Positions 46,167-54,950 of a stretch of 64,000 bases of DNA are shown piece by piece. Source of the stretch: Candidatus Vicinibacter proximus (lineage in GTDB: Bacteria; Bacteroidota; Bacteroidia; Chitinophagales; Saprospiraceae); contig JADJOE010000001.1 of the NCBI GenBank assembly GCA_016713905.1, positions 1,489,001 through 1,553,000 of the forward strand, in the 5' to 3' direction. Under the pieces are notes generated by a model, which saw only the letters and a program-made list of their open reading frames with translations, did no database searches and had not been told where the DNA came from. Each line of letters begins with the position of its first letter. The stretch's first letter is position 1. Position numbers and translations under genes: made by a program.

Positions 46167-46931
46167 GTGAAGAGAAAGTATTTCCAATTTACTGCGCATC
46201 CAAGGTTGAATTTCTTTTGGATGGTCAATTTCGTTTTGTTTTCTTATAATCTAAGTGCCCAACAAAATTTGAATTCTCTTTTTCAGAAAGCACCTTTGAT
46301 TCCTCAGACTATAGGGGCTGCGTTTACCACTTCAAAATTGGAATATCAAGTAGAAATGCTTGAAGATGGGAAAGAATTTAAGAGAGTGGTAAGTTGGGAT
46401 ATGAATTCCGAGTTGAAAAATTTTGACCAGCAGGTTGGGGATTATTTAGCCAAATTGGAAAGGAAGGCTCAGGATAATAGTTTTTCACTTACTTATAGTC
46501 CGGACAACTCCCCGGAATCAAAGGATTATTTGATGAAATTGGAAAAACTGGCAGATTCCACATTAGAATTGTGGAAACCATACATATCCAAGGTTCGAGA
46601 TGTGAATCCGGATTTTATGGCTTTGAGTGAATTGGATTATGGTTGTGATGAAATTAAGGCTTCAGCGAAGAAGCTCAATGAAGCAGCTGCACTAAAAAAC
46701 AAGTATCTTTTGGCCGGTAAAGAAAAGATAAGCCCACACATTGAATATTTTCAAAGAATATTTAACCGATTAATTTTGATTGAAGATGCAATGATGAATA
46801 ATCAGGTTATTTATCAAATGACGAGGATGATAAATATTTTGCAAGAATGGAATCTGGCAGTAATCTCTGCCAATAGTCAAATGGTTGATACAGGAGTCTC
46901 ACTCAATAATGGACTCTGTAAGGCCAATTAA
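46167..46931 (+). CDS. Exported helical protein of unknown function
   Basis: The 254-residue product has an N-terminal hydrophobic segment (about residues 14-32, ending LSAQQ) that fits a signal peptide, and is otherwise alpha-helical and charged with coiled-coil-like stretches. I do not recognise the family. The start is GTG at 46167; the ATG at 46221 would leave a short signal peptide. It lies directly after the gldN terminator and converges on an outer-membrane protein gene, so it is transcribed alone, and nothing ties it firmly to the secretion system except position. Confidence 0.6.
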   Translation: MKRKYFQFTAHPRLNFFWMVNFVLFSYNLSAQQNLNSLFQKAPLIPQTIGAAFTTSKLEYQVEMLEDGKEFKRVVSWDMNSELKNFDQQVGDYLAKLERKAQDNSFSLTYSPDNSPESKDYLMKLEKLADSTLELWKPYISKVRDVNPDFMALSELDYGCDEIKASAKKLNEAAALKNKYLLAGKEKISPHIEYFQRIFNRLILIEDAMMNNQVIYQMTRMINILQEWNLAVISANSQMVDTGVSLNNGLCKAN

Positions 46932-46958
46932 GCAGCTACCATTTTTATGGCTCATGGT

Positions 46959-48521
46959 TCAAAACTTAAAACCTATGGTAGCCAACAGCATATTTTGGCT
47001 GACATTGTTGGTTACAAGTGATGTGACAGCATCAGGCTTCCCATCTCCATTGAAATCAGAATTCCCAGTACTGAAAGGGATATGGCCCACTTCTTTTCTA
47101 AGCAATTGATATCCCAAATCCATAAAAAATCGTTTAAATCTCAATCCAATTCCTGCGCTTAAGCTATGTGAGAATTCATCCACATTAGCATAGGGACTGC
47201 TGAGTAATCCGTATCCAGCACGAAGCCTTAGCTTGTCCAAAGCGATTTCACCACCCAAACGAAACTGAAGGACAGATTTGTATTGTTTTTTAATGTCTTG
47301 ATTCAGTTGGTTTTGATAAACCAGTTCTGCGTTATTGTCAGTATCCGCTGTAAGATTAAATTTTGCTTCTGATGGATTAAAATAGTCTACATCCAAATTT
47401 ATAAAACCATTTTTACCAACAAATGCCAAACTTCCGATCCACTTCATAGGGGTTGTTAACCTATAGGTAAAATATCCATCCGGGGAAAAACTTTCATAGA
47501 GTTCTTCGCCTTTGTTGTCTTTAAAGGCATAAGCCATGGAAGTATAAAACTGGTCAGAAAACCAATGATAAGTGGGCGTGTGCCAAGCAAGTCCTATCCT
47601 GAAAGAATTCACCGGCTTTATGATTATTCCAAATCGACCCTGAATACCATTGTAACTACTGCTGACGTTTTCATTAAATTCTAAGGATTTAAAAGGCAGT
47701 ACTTCGTCAGTTCGACCCTCTTTTTCTTTGTAAACTCTTTGTAAATTATATTCACCAAAAGGCATGGCAAGAGACAATCCAAAAGAAACAAATTCTGAAT
47801 AATTTCCGGCAAGTGACAAGGAAAAATCCTGAGCCTTACCGGTTTCTCTTATAAATTCACTTTTGGGCAAAGCATAGGATTTATACCCTGCAAGATCAGT
47901 GCTGTAAACGAATTTATTTGGGTCTGGATCAATATCATAGATCGCTCCAACTTCATAAGCCAGCCCGGCCTCAAATCCATCCAGATCATCCTTATGAATT
48001 CCTCTTCCGTCATCGTAATTATTATCTCTTGCTAATTCTAAATACCTATTCAATATAGAGCCCTGACTTTTCCCTTCAAAGAAAAACTTCTGATCAAACG
48101 AAGCTGTTTGATGCAATCCCATAGAAAAATTTACATTGGTCCATTTTGAAAATTTAGGTTTACTTGTTATCACTAATCCAATACCACCTAAACTGAATTG
48201 ATCAGAAATTCGTTCACTCGAAATGTTACCAGGGTCACCTGTTAAAATTGAATTTACTTTTGAAACCTGGTAGAATCCAGTGACGGTAAAGTCTGATTTT
48301 CTAAAGAGCCCGAGTCCAGCCGGATTTAAACCAATGGCATTGAAATCTGCGCCAATTCCACCTACGGAACCATTTAGGCCGGCAGCCCTTCCAGTGGAGA
48401 GTGGCCTTGTGGTCGAGTATCGCAACGCATCAGAGGTTAATTGAGCAAAAAGTGGATTACATATCGAGCAAACTATAACAAATAAACTAATTGTCAGCTT
48501 GTAATTGAGAAACTTTTTCAT
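46959..48521 (-). CDS. Outer-membrane transport protein (OmpP1/FadL-like barrel)
   Basis: The 520-residue product has a signal peptide (MKKFLNYKLTISLFVIVCSICNPLFAQ) and the opening LTSDALRYSTTRPLSTGRAAGLNGSVGGIGADFNAIGLNPAGLGLFRKSDFTVT, the pattern of OmpP1/FadL-type proteins in Bacteroidota (early NPAGL motif). The rest is a run of amphipathic strands, ending NMLLATIGFKF with a terminal Phe. FadL-type channels take up hydrophobic compounds; the substrate here is unknown. ATG at 48521 is chosen because the signal peptide begins there, 13 codons inside the open frame. It shares orientation with the Tyr/Trp-rich protein gene upstream. Confidence 0.8.
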   Translation of the reverse strand: MKKFLNYKLTISLFVIVCSICNPLFAQLTSDALRYSTTRPLSTGRAAGLNGSVGGIGADFNAIGLNPAGLGLFRKSDFTVTGFYQVSKVNSILTGDPGNISSERISDQFSLGGIGLVITSKPKFSKWTNVNFSMGLHQTASFDQKFFFEGKSQGSILNRYLELARDNNYDDGRGIHKDDLDGFEAGLAYEVGAIYDIDPDPNKFVYSTDLAGYKSYALPKSEFIRETGKAQDFSLSLAGNYSEFVSFGLSLAMPFGEYNLQRVYKEKEGRTDEVLPFKSLEFNENVSSSYNGIQGRFGIIIKPVNSFRIGLAWHTPTYHWFSDQFYTSMAYAFKDNKGEELYESFSPDGYFTYRLTTPMKWIGSLAFVGKNGFINLDVDYFNPSEAKFNLTADTDNNAELVYQNQLNQDIKKQYKSVLQFRLGGEIALDKLRLRAGYGLLSSPYANVDEFSHSLSAGIGLRFKRFFMDLGYQLLRKEVGHIPFSTGNSDFNGDGKPDAVTSLVTNNVSQNMLLATIGFKF

Positions 48522-48629
48522 TGGCTTCAGTATTAATGAGTAGGCTAAAATTCTATTCAATAGTCAAATGTAGGATTGTAACCAATCCATCTTGATTACC
48601 TTCATTTCATGTTGTACTTAATCATCCAA

Positions 48630-49913
48630 CTATCGTGGTGATTTACGGCCACCGGTTGAATTACCTGAATTTTGATAATTTGAATTCGGACCACTTGAGG
48701 AACGTTCTGAAGGTCTAGGACTGTTTTCAAAACTCCGACTCGGTCTTGAATTCTCCATGCTCCTTGATGACCTGCCCTCACTTTCTGCTGGCTTCCAATT
48801 AGATCCAGAGGATTGGTCCATTTTACGATCTTGCCTTTCAGGTTTTACCTCCCGGTTTGGTTTTGGTGCCGTTTCACGAGGTTTTACATCAGTAGGTTTA
48901 TCGTCCCAATTGAATTTTCTTGGTTGTTTCCTTTCCTTGTCCATCTCAGGAGATGGAGATTTATCTGGTTTATCCTGTGGAGTAGGAGGTGAGAATTTAT
49001 CCCTTCTGGATTTTCTTTCTTCATTTTGTTTTTCTGAAGGAGAAGGCTTAATGGTTGTTGAACTTCCATCATCGACCTTGTAATATCTTTTGGTGGCTCT
49101 TTCGTTCGGAGCTTCTGAACGATTGTTGTTGTTTAATCTTTCTGATCTTTCCAGTTTTGTTTTATCTACACTCGGAGAACCACCAAGTCTTACCGGGCCA
49201 TTTCTGGAGGTGGTTGTAAATCCAGACCGACGGCTACCAAAAACCGTTCCCTTTGGATTTTTTGGATTATTTACCCAGCCACCATTGTTGTTGTTGTTGC
49301 CATGACCTGAGTACCATCCACCATTGTCCCATCCATAGTATGGGTAACCTCCCCAGCCCCAATTATTATACCCGCCACCCCAGGCTCCATTCCAACACCA
49401 TGGATCGTAGAACCCATAATTATAGCGGAAGGCAGGATTGTAGGGGGCATATCCGTTGCACCAGTCCCAACTGTTCCAAAATGGGTTAAATCTATTATAC
49501 CGGTTCCATCTTCTATATCTGAAGGGGTCATAATATCCGCCATAAGTAAAAACGATGCTGTTACCCCAAAGGAAGGGATCATTCAAATAAGGATCATAAA
49601 AGCCCAAATTCACATAGTATGGATCATAAAAATCAGTAACAATATAATTTCTGTGAAATCTTCTGATTCTTGAGCTGTAGTAATAATCATAATCTTCTTC
49701 TTCGATGAATTCATCATCATACTCGTTTTGATTGAGCTGACTTTTCTCATATACCTCACTGTTGTATCTTTCTTGTTCTGTTTTATCAGAATAACCAGTG
49801 GAGGTTTTTTCCTTGGCTGGATCATAGTACACATCGTCGTACTGACCATTGACCATAGTTGAAAACATCAAAAAAGTAAAAATAGACGAGCTTAAAATTA
49901 ATCTTGTTTTCAT
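48630..49913 (-). CDS. Exported Tyr/Trp/Gly/Asn-rich low-complexity protein
   Basis: The 427-residue product has a signal peptide (MKTRLILSSSIFTFLMFSTMVNGQ), an acidic Tyr-rich segment (to about residue 60), a central part dominated by Tyr, Trp, Gly, Pro and Asn (DPYYVNLGFYDPYLNDPFLWG, WNGAWGGGYNNWGWGGYPYYGW) and a basic, Ser/Pro/Lys/Arg-rich disordered C-terminal half (from about residue 230). No catalytic motif is visible. Proteins of this composition occur in Bacteroidota genomes but I know no function. ATG at 49913 is chosen for the signal peptide. It is divergent from proS across 195 bases. Confidence 0.7.
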   Translation of the reverse strand: MKTRLILSSSIFTFLMFSTMVNGQYDDVYYDPAKEKTSTGYSDKTEQERYNSEVYEKSQLNQNEYDDEFIEEEDYDYYYSSRIRRFHRNYIVTDFYDPYYVNLGFYDPYLNDPFLWGNSIVFTYGGYYDPFRYRRWNRYNRFNPFWNSWDWCNGYAPYNPAFRYNYGFYDPWCWNGAWGGGYNNWGWGGYPYYGWDNGGWYSGHGNNNNNGGWVNNPKNPKGTVFGSRRSGFTTTSRNGPVRLGGSPSVDKTKLERSERLNNNNRSEAPNERATKRYYKVDDGSSTTIKPSPSEKQNEERKSRRDKFSPPTPQDKPDKSPSPEMDKERKQPRKFNWDDKPTDVKPRETAPKPNREVKPERQDRKMDQSSGSNWKPAESEGRSSRSMENSRPSRSFENSPRPSERSSSGPNSNYQNSGNSTGGRKSPR

Positions 49914-49965
49914 GAGGATTATTTTATTTATTGTCAGACAGAAATCCATATAGACCGCAATTTAT

Positions 49966-49973
49966 TACTTTTG
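49966..49973 (+). promoter_or_regulatory. Putative proS promoter -7 element
   Basis: TACTTTTG matches TAnnTTTG. It lies 135 bases before the proS ATG, so the leader would be long. No -33 TTG is found at the normal spacing. Confidence 0.35.
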
Positions 49974-50108
49974 CAAAGTGTTAGTGGTTAAAATCTTATT
50001 AAATTACACACCATTCAATGTTAAAGTTTATTAACTTGAGTCCTACATTAGTAAGATACATTCCATTTGATTTAGTTTAAAAGTAATTTAGTTAATTAAA
50101 ATTTAAGA

Positions 50109-51578
50109 ATGGCTAAGGCAATTACAAGCAGGGAAGAAGACTATTCTCAATGGTATAATGATCTGGTTTATAAAGCAGGATTAGCAGATACCTCTGCTGT
50201 AAGAGGTTGTATGGTGATTAAACCACATGGTTATGCTTTATGGGAAAATATGCGGGATGTTTTAGACAAAATGTTTAAAGATACAGGACACGTTAATGCT
50301 TATTTCCCATTGTTTGTTCCTAAGAGTTTATTTGAAGCAGAAGAGAAGAATGCTGAAGGATTTGCTAAAGAGTGTGCCGTAGTCACCCATTACAGACTCA
50401 AGACAGACCCTAATAATAAGGCTAAGTTAATAGTGGACCCTGAGGCAAAATTGGAGGAAGAGCTCATTATCAGACCAACCAGTGAGGCCATCATATGGAA
50501 TACTTATAGAGACTGGATTCATTCCTATAGAGATCTGCCTTTATTGATTAATCAATGGGCAAATGTCGTCCGATGGGAAATGCGGACAAGGCCATTTTTA
50601 CGTACTGCTGAGTTTTTGTGGCAGGAAGGTCATACCGCACATGCAACCGCTGAGGATGCGGTAGAAGAGGCGCTTAAAATGCATGAAGTTTATACGCGCT
50701 TTGCAGAGGATTATATGGCAATGCCCGTAATTAAAGGGGCAAAAACTGCGAATGAACGATTTGCCGGGGCGGAAGAAACTTATACCATTGAAGCAATGAT
50801 GCAAGATGGAAAAGCCTTGCAAGCGGGTACTTCGCATTACCTGGGCCAAAATTTTGCCAAGGCGTTTGAAGTAAAGTTTCTGAATCCTCAGAATAAAGAA
50901 GAATATGTTTATGCTACTTCCTGGGGCGTATCTACCAGATTGATTGGTGCGTTAGTCATGTGTCATTCCGATGATGATGGTTTAATTTTGCCACCGAAAT
51001 TGGCGCCCATTCAAGTGATTCTTGTTCCAATTCCAAAACCAACTGATGAAATTGATCAGGTAGGTGATCGGATCATGAAGGAGTTAAAAAATAAAAATAT
51101 TCGTGTTCAATACGACAGAGACGAGCGCAACAGACCCGGATTTAAATTTGCCGAATATGAATTAAAAGGTGTGCCGATTAGGATTGGTATTGGCGCAAGA
51201 GATTTGGAAAAGGGCGTTGTAGAAATTGCCAGGAGAGACACCAAAGAAAAGGAGTTGGTGGCTGTGGATCAAGTTGTCCAATACGTTTGTGATTTGTTGG
51301 ACAACATTCAACAAAATTTATTTGAACGTGCAAAATCATTCAGGGCTTCAAATACACATTATGCAGATACCTGGGATGAATTCCAAAAAATTCTAGAAGA
51401 GAAGGGTGGATTTATTTTTGCACATTGGGATGGAACTTCTGAAACTGAAGAATTGATAAAAGAGAAAACCAAGGCAACAATCCGATGCATACCAATGGAT
51501 GTTGTTGAGGAGGCTGGAAAATGCATCCTAACCGGAAAGCCTTCAAAATGTAGAGTTCTATTCGCAAAAGCTTATTAA
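50109..51578 (+). CDS. proS: Proline--tRNA ligase (short, eukaryote/archaea-like form)
   Basis: ProS charges tRNA-Pro. The 489-residue product is of the short type without the bacterial editing insertion: DTSAVRGCMVIKPHGYALWENM near residue 28 (motif 1), FLRTAEFLWQEGHTAHA near 163 (motif 2), GTSHYLGQNFAKAF near 240, WGVSTRLIGALVMCHSDDDGLILPPKLAP near 275 (motif 3), then the anticodon domain and a C-terminal zinc-domain-like part ending LFAKAY. This form is usual in Bacteroidota. A small lipoprotein gene follows after 19 bases. Confidence 0.95.
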   Translation: MAKAITSREEDYSQWYNDLVYKAGLADTSAVRGCMVIKPHGYALWENMRDVLDKMFKDTGHVNAYFPLFVPKSLFEAEEKNAEGFAKECAVVTHYRLKTDPNNKAKLIVDPEAKLEEELIIRPTSEAIIWNTYRDWIHSYRDLPLLINQWANVVRWEMRTRPFLRTAEFLWQEGHTAHATAEDAVEEALKMHEVYTRFAEDYMAMPVIKGAKTANERFAGAEETYTIEAMMQDGKALQAGTSHYLGQNFAKAFEVKFLNPQNKEEYVYATSWGVSTRLIGALVMCHSDDDGLILPPKLAPIQVILVPIPKPTDEIDQVGDRIMKELKNKNIRVQYDRDERNRPGFKFAEYELKGVPIRIGIGARDLEKGVVEIARRDTKEKELVAVDQVVQYVCDLLDNIQQNLFERAKSFRASNTHYADTWDEFQKILEEKGGFIFAHWDGTSETEELIKEKTKATIRCIPMDVVEEAGKCILTGKPSKCRVLFAKAY

Positions 51579-51597
51579 ACTAAAAATTACTATCCTG

Positions 51598-51852
51598 ATG
51601 AAACCATACTTTTTTTTAATTTCATGCACATTAGTTATTTTTTCTTCCTGTAAAGAAGTTAAAAAGGAAGAGAATTCATCTCCGGTTATTCAAAAGGTAG
51701 ACCAAAGTGGGCCAGAGTTTACATCAGCCTATATTTGTCCAATGAATTGTAAAGGAAGTGGTTCAGACAAACCTGGCGTTTGCCCTGTATGTGGAATGGA
51801 TTACGAACAAAATCCTGCATTTGTAAATGATACTTTGTCCAATCCGAAATAA
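51598..51852 (+). CDS. Lipoprotein with heavy-metal-binding domain
   Basis: The 84-residue product has a lipoprotein signal (FLISCTLVIFSSC, Cys about residue 17) and ends with YICPMNCKGSGSDKPGVCPVCGMDYEQNP. This CPMxC...GxCPxCGM pattern is the heavy-metal-binding domain found at the start of CusB-type and other metal-efflux proteins, where the cysteines and methionines bind copper or similar metals. Here it stands alone on a lipid anchor, so a metal-sponge or chaperone role at the periplasmic face is inferred. It follows proS by 19 bases on the same strand. Confidence 0.8.
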   Translation: MKPYFFLISCTLVIFSSCKEVKKEENSSPVIQKVDQSGPEFTSAYICPMNCKGSGSDKPGVCPVCGMDYEQNPAFVNDTLSNPK

Positions 51853-52102
51853 TCAAAGAACAGGACTTGATTCATCAATTTTATAAAAGAACCGAATAAG
51901 AAATTCTAATTCTAAGTTTATAAAATTAGATGAGTTCATTATCCAATGTGAGGAATTTGCCTCCACTCAGTATTGCATGGTTGAATTGTAGTAGGAACTT
52001 TTTCACTCCTAAGTGAAATCCTGACAATTGTTAATCTTGGTTTTCTTTGGGCAATTCAAATTGAAACTGGTATATTCAGTATTGAGTTTCAGCAAATGGC
52101 AA

Positions 52103-53107
52103 TTATTCTTTGACCACACATTTGTCAACAATTAAATGAAAGATATCATGAAGTTGGTGAAGAGATTTGGTAATTGCCTTGTCGCTTCCTTTTTTACGGA
52201 CAATTTTGTCCAGTGCTTTGGATCCTGATTCAAGTTTTTTGATTGCGTCAGTAATTGCTTTATTGTTGAATTCGTTTGGTATTTTTGATTTGGATAAAGT
52301 GATGGCTTTTTTAACCATTTCTCCGCTTCTGGTTCGAATAGGTTTTAAATCACCTTCTTCACTAGGGTGAAAAGTTTCAGATAAAGTTTTGTGGAAATCT
52401 TTGATTTCAGGCCATTCATCGAATTTGCCTTTTTTTACCGGAATGACTTCATGATATCTTTTGCTGACTTCTTGCCAATTGATTACATTCCAGATTGCTG
52501 CCAAATAATCCCCTCTTTTATTTTGGTATTTGAGATAATAAGCGTGCTCCCAAACATCAATTCCGAGAATAGGAATACCTTTTTGTTCAACAACGTCCAT
52601 GTAGGGATTGTCTTGATTTGGTGTTGAAGAGATGGCTAATTTTTTATTCGAATTGATGTAAAGCCAAGCCCATCCCGAACCGAATCTGGTAGCAGCAGCT
52701 TTGTTCAACAGAGTTTTTAGGCTGTCCATACTGGTAAACTGATCGATAATAGCCTCCATGAGGTCCTTAGAAGGTTGGGTATTCTTTTCCGGGGTAAGAA
52801 TTGTCCAAAAAAGGCTGTGGTTAAAATGGCCACCAGCATTGTTGCGAACAGCCGGAGAATATGCAGAAATATTTTTCATTACATCGAGGAGAGGTAAATT
52901 TTCTGCATTTGTTCCTTTTAAAGCAGCATTTAAATTATTCACGTAGGCTGCATGATGCTTTGTCAGGTGAATCTCCATGGTCATTGCGTCAATATAAGGT
53001 TCCAAAGCATTGTACGTAAACCCCAGCTCTGGTAACTTATAAGGAGATTGAGAAAAAGTCAGGGTCTGACAAAAAATCATCAGGAATGATAAGAAAAAAG
53101 TTTTCAT
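52103..53107 (-). CDS. Exported Fe/Mn superoxide dismutase with C-terminal extension
   Basis: The 334-residue product has a signal peptide (residues 1-20, ending TFSQ), unlike the cytoplasmic norm, followed by a full Fe/Mn superoxide dismutase domain. All four metal ligands are visible: His47 (EIHLTKHH), His97 (FNHSLFW), Asp184 and His188 (LGIDVWEHAYYLKY). Residues about 222-334 form an extra Lys-rich helical tail absent from ordinary enzymes, ending DKCVVKE. The enzyme would remove superoxide in the periplasm or outside the cell. Which metal is used cannot be told with confidence from sequence. It is transcribed alone. Confidence 0.9.
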   Translation of the reverse strand: MKTFFLSFLMIFCQTLTFSQSPYKLPELGFTYNALEPYIDAMTMEIHLTKHHAAYVNNLNAALKGTNAENLPLLDVMKNISAYSPAVRNNAGGHFNHSLFWTILTPEKNTQPSKDLMEAIIDQFTSMDSLKTLLNKAAATRFGSGWAWLYINSNKKLAISSTPNQDNPYMDVVEQKGIPILGIDVWEHAYYLKYQNKRGDYLAAIWNVINWQEVSKRYHEVIPVKKGKFDEWPEIKDFHKTLSETFHPSEEGDLKPIRTRSGEMVKKAITLSKSKIPNEFNNKAITDAIKKLESGSKALDKIVRKKGSDKAITKSLHQLHDIFHLIVDKCVVKE

Positions 53108-53177
53108 ATATTTATGATACTTATGGTGTGCGCTAATTAAAAAGGCTAAAAAAAAACTAAAACTAAATAAGATTACA

Positions 53178-53185
53178 CAAATATA
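53178..53185 (-). promoter_or_regulatory. Putative promoter -7 element of the superoxide dismutase gene
   Basis: The minus strand reads TATATTTG, a perfect TAnnTTTG match, 70 bases before the ATG at 53107. No clear -33 element is at the normal distance. Confidence 0.4.
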
Positions 53186-53291
53186 CGGCTTGATGAAGAT
53201 AATCTTGTAAAGATCAAAGTATTTAAGTGCTTAAATTAAACGAATAATAGAAGTTAAAGTCAAAGGAATAATTACTAAAAAAATTGATAAA

Positions 53292-54194
53292 ATGAAAACT
53301 TACTTAATTTTAGCATTTGCACTGATATCCTTTGCGGTTCGTTCACAGGATACAGAGATCGATCAGAAAGAAACAGGATTACCCGGTGATCACTTTAGCT
53401 TGCAGGGAGCCTTGGACTTGTTTAAGAAATCTTCCAGTCCTGAAGAATTTGAGAAATTGTTAAACACCGAGTCCAACCAAGTAAATAATTTGGATTTGAA
53501 CGGGGATGGTGAAATTGATTATATCCGTGTAGTGGATCAAACAGAGGATGATGTACATGCGCTGATTTTGCAAGCGGTTGTAAACGATAAAGAATCTCAA
53601 GATATAGCAGTCATAGAAATAGAAAAGGATGGATCAGAATCTGCGGTTCTTCAAATTATTGGAGACGATGAGATATTTGGAGAATCTTTCATGGTGGAGC
53701 CATACGAAGAAGAAGCAAGTGGAGGAAAAGGAGGTCCGGATGCAGCGTTGTCGGTCAATTATGTAGTAGTGAATGTTTGGGGTTGGCCTTGTATAAGATT
53801 TATGTATGCACCAGTATATAGACCATGGGTGTCACCATGGAGATGGGCAACTTATCCTGGTTGGTGGAGGCCATGGAGACCACTTGGTTGGGCGGTATGG
53901 AGACCTCATGTGAGAGTGTACAGACCAGGGTACAGGGTAGTTACAACACATAGGGTAGTCAGGGCACATAGAGTTTACAGTCCAGTAAGAGTTCATTCTG
54001 TAACAGTGAGGACGAAAAATTCCGGTAATGTCAAACATTATCGTACAACTAAAAAAACAACGGTGATTGGAACTGGTCCTGGCGGAAATAAAGTTAAAGC
54101 TTCCAGAACAAAAACCACGACTGTCCATCAGGGGCCAAAGGGTAATAAGGTAAAAACAACACACACTAAAACTAAAGTGAGTAGAAAAAGGTAA
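53292..54194 (+). CDS. Exported Trp/Arg-rich protein of unknown function
   Basis: The 300-residue product has a signal peptide (to about residue 19, VRSQD). An N-terminal domain of about 120 residues includes NLDLNGDGEIDYIRVV, an EF-hand-like DxNxDGxID loop that may bind calcium, and an acidic end. It then turns strongly aromatic and basic (RFMYAPVYRPWVSPWRWATYPGWWRPWRPLGWAVWRPH and on) and finally into Lys/Thr/Arg repeats (KVKASRTKTTTVHQGPKGNKVKTTHTKTK). The family is unknown to me; similar proteins occur in Bacteroidota. It is transcribed alone and has its own terminator. Confidence 0.7.
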   Translation: MKTYLILAFALISFAVRSQDTEIDQKETGLPGDHFSLQGALDLFKKSSSPEEFEKLLNTESNQVNNLDLNGDGEIDYIRVVDQTEDDVHALILQAVVNDKESQDIAVIEIEKDGSESAVLQIIGDDEIFGESFMVEPYEEEASGGKGGPDAALSVNYVVVNVWGWPCIRFMYAPVYRPWVSPWRWATYPGWWRPWRPLGWAVWRPHVRVYRPGYRVVTTHRVVRAHRVYSPVRVHSVTVRTKNSGNVKHYRTTKKTTVIGTGPGGNKVKASRTKTTTVHQGPKGNKVKTTHTKTKVSRKR

Positions 54195-54230
54195 ACCAAT
54201 AAGGTTTAAATTTTAAATAGTTTAATTATG

Positions 54231-54262
54231 AAGGAAGATGCTAAAGGCGTCTTCCTTTTTTT
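54231..54262 (+). terminator. Rho-independent terminator after the Trp/Arg-rich protein gene
   Basis: AAGGAAGATGC (54231-54241) pairs with GCGTCTTCCTT (54247-54257), one G-T pair, around a short loop, with T residues following. Confidence 0.9.
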
Positions 54263-54737
54263 ATTGGTTTATCAAATTATAAGGTTGGCTAAACCCATTT
54301 TATGCACTTGAACTTTTATTCCAAGTCAAGATACCTTTACATACTTAATTTACTACTGGTGCACCAAGCTTGTTGATGCTGTTAAGCGGGCATAATCAAA
54401 GAATATATTGTATGGATGGAATTGATGGGAATCAAAGTTCGAACTTTCAGGGATTGATTTTCTTTAATGGTCTTATGTCTTTCAAAACACAATCCTATTG
54501 CACAGAATAATCTAAAACAAGTGTAGTGTACACATTACGGTCATAACTTTCTAATTTCAAAAATACCTGGTACGGATTGTATTTATCCAGATAATTCAAA
54601 CTATCATATATATTTTAACTTATTAAATAAAAAAATAAAAATTACTTAAAATATAGATAATCAATTAATTAAACATATAAAAAATAAATATTAAAAAATA
54701 ATTTATATATAATTAGGATTTTTGACAATGCCTGTTC

Positions 54738-54745
54738 TATATTTG
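54738..54745 (+). promoter_or_regulatory. Promoter -7 element of the giant surface protein gene
   Basis: TATATTTG is a perfect TAnnTTTG match. TTTG at 54721-54724 is 13 bases upstream, shorter than the usual 17-20. The element lies 205 bases before the ATG, so the leader would be long, and the A/T-rich stretch just before may act as an UP-like element. Confidence 0.45.
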
Positions 54746-54950
54746 TGCTGTGAATTGCCGTGAGGTGTTTACAACCCAACCATGAGAATTCAGCGATTGC
54801 TGAATGGATACACCTGTTAATAGTTTCATACTCAAAGAATTTGTCCAATAGAAAAGTTTGAAGCCTTTTCTTTTTGGTTTCCCTGTAATATGATTTTAGA
54901 TTTTAGGATGTAACAGTCCGAGAATCCTAACCTTTTTAACCTTGTTGCAT

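Larger units (their letters stand above)
54195..54950. other. Large intergenic region before the giant surface protein gene
   Basis: After the terminator, about 690 bases remain without a convincing gene. The minus strand has a 39-codon open stretch (54495-54614) whose translation (NYLDKYNPYQVFLKLES...) looks protein-like, but it is bounded by stops. The part from about 54620 to 54720 is almost pure A/T. A -7 element TATATTTG lies at 54738-54745. Confidence 0.5.

Noticed and set aside
48573..48588. Short hairpin GGATTG/CAATCC between two minus-strand genes
   Set aside because: Six base pairs only and no T-tract; likely chance.
52001..52018. Hairpin TTTCACT/AGTGAAA between the metal-binding lipoprotein and superoxide dismutase genes
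   Set aside because: The stem is perfect but short and AT-rich, and no T-run follows on either strand, so terminator function is not supported.
54495..54614. Minus-strand 39-codon frame as a gene
   Set aside because: Bounded by stops within 120 bases and without a start or partner; kept only as a possible remnant.
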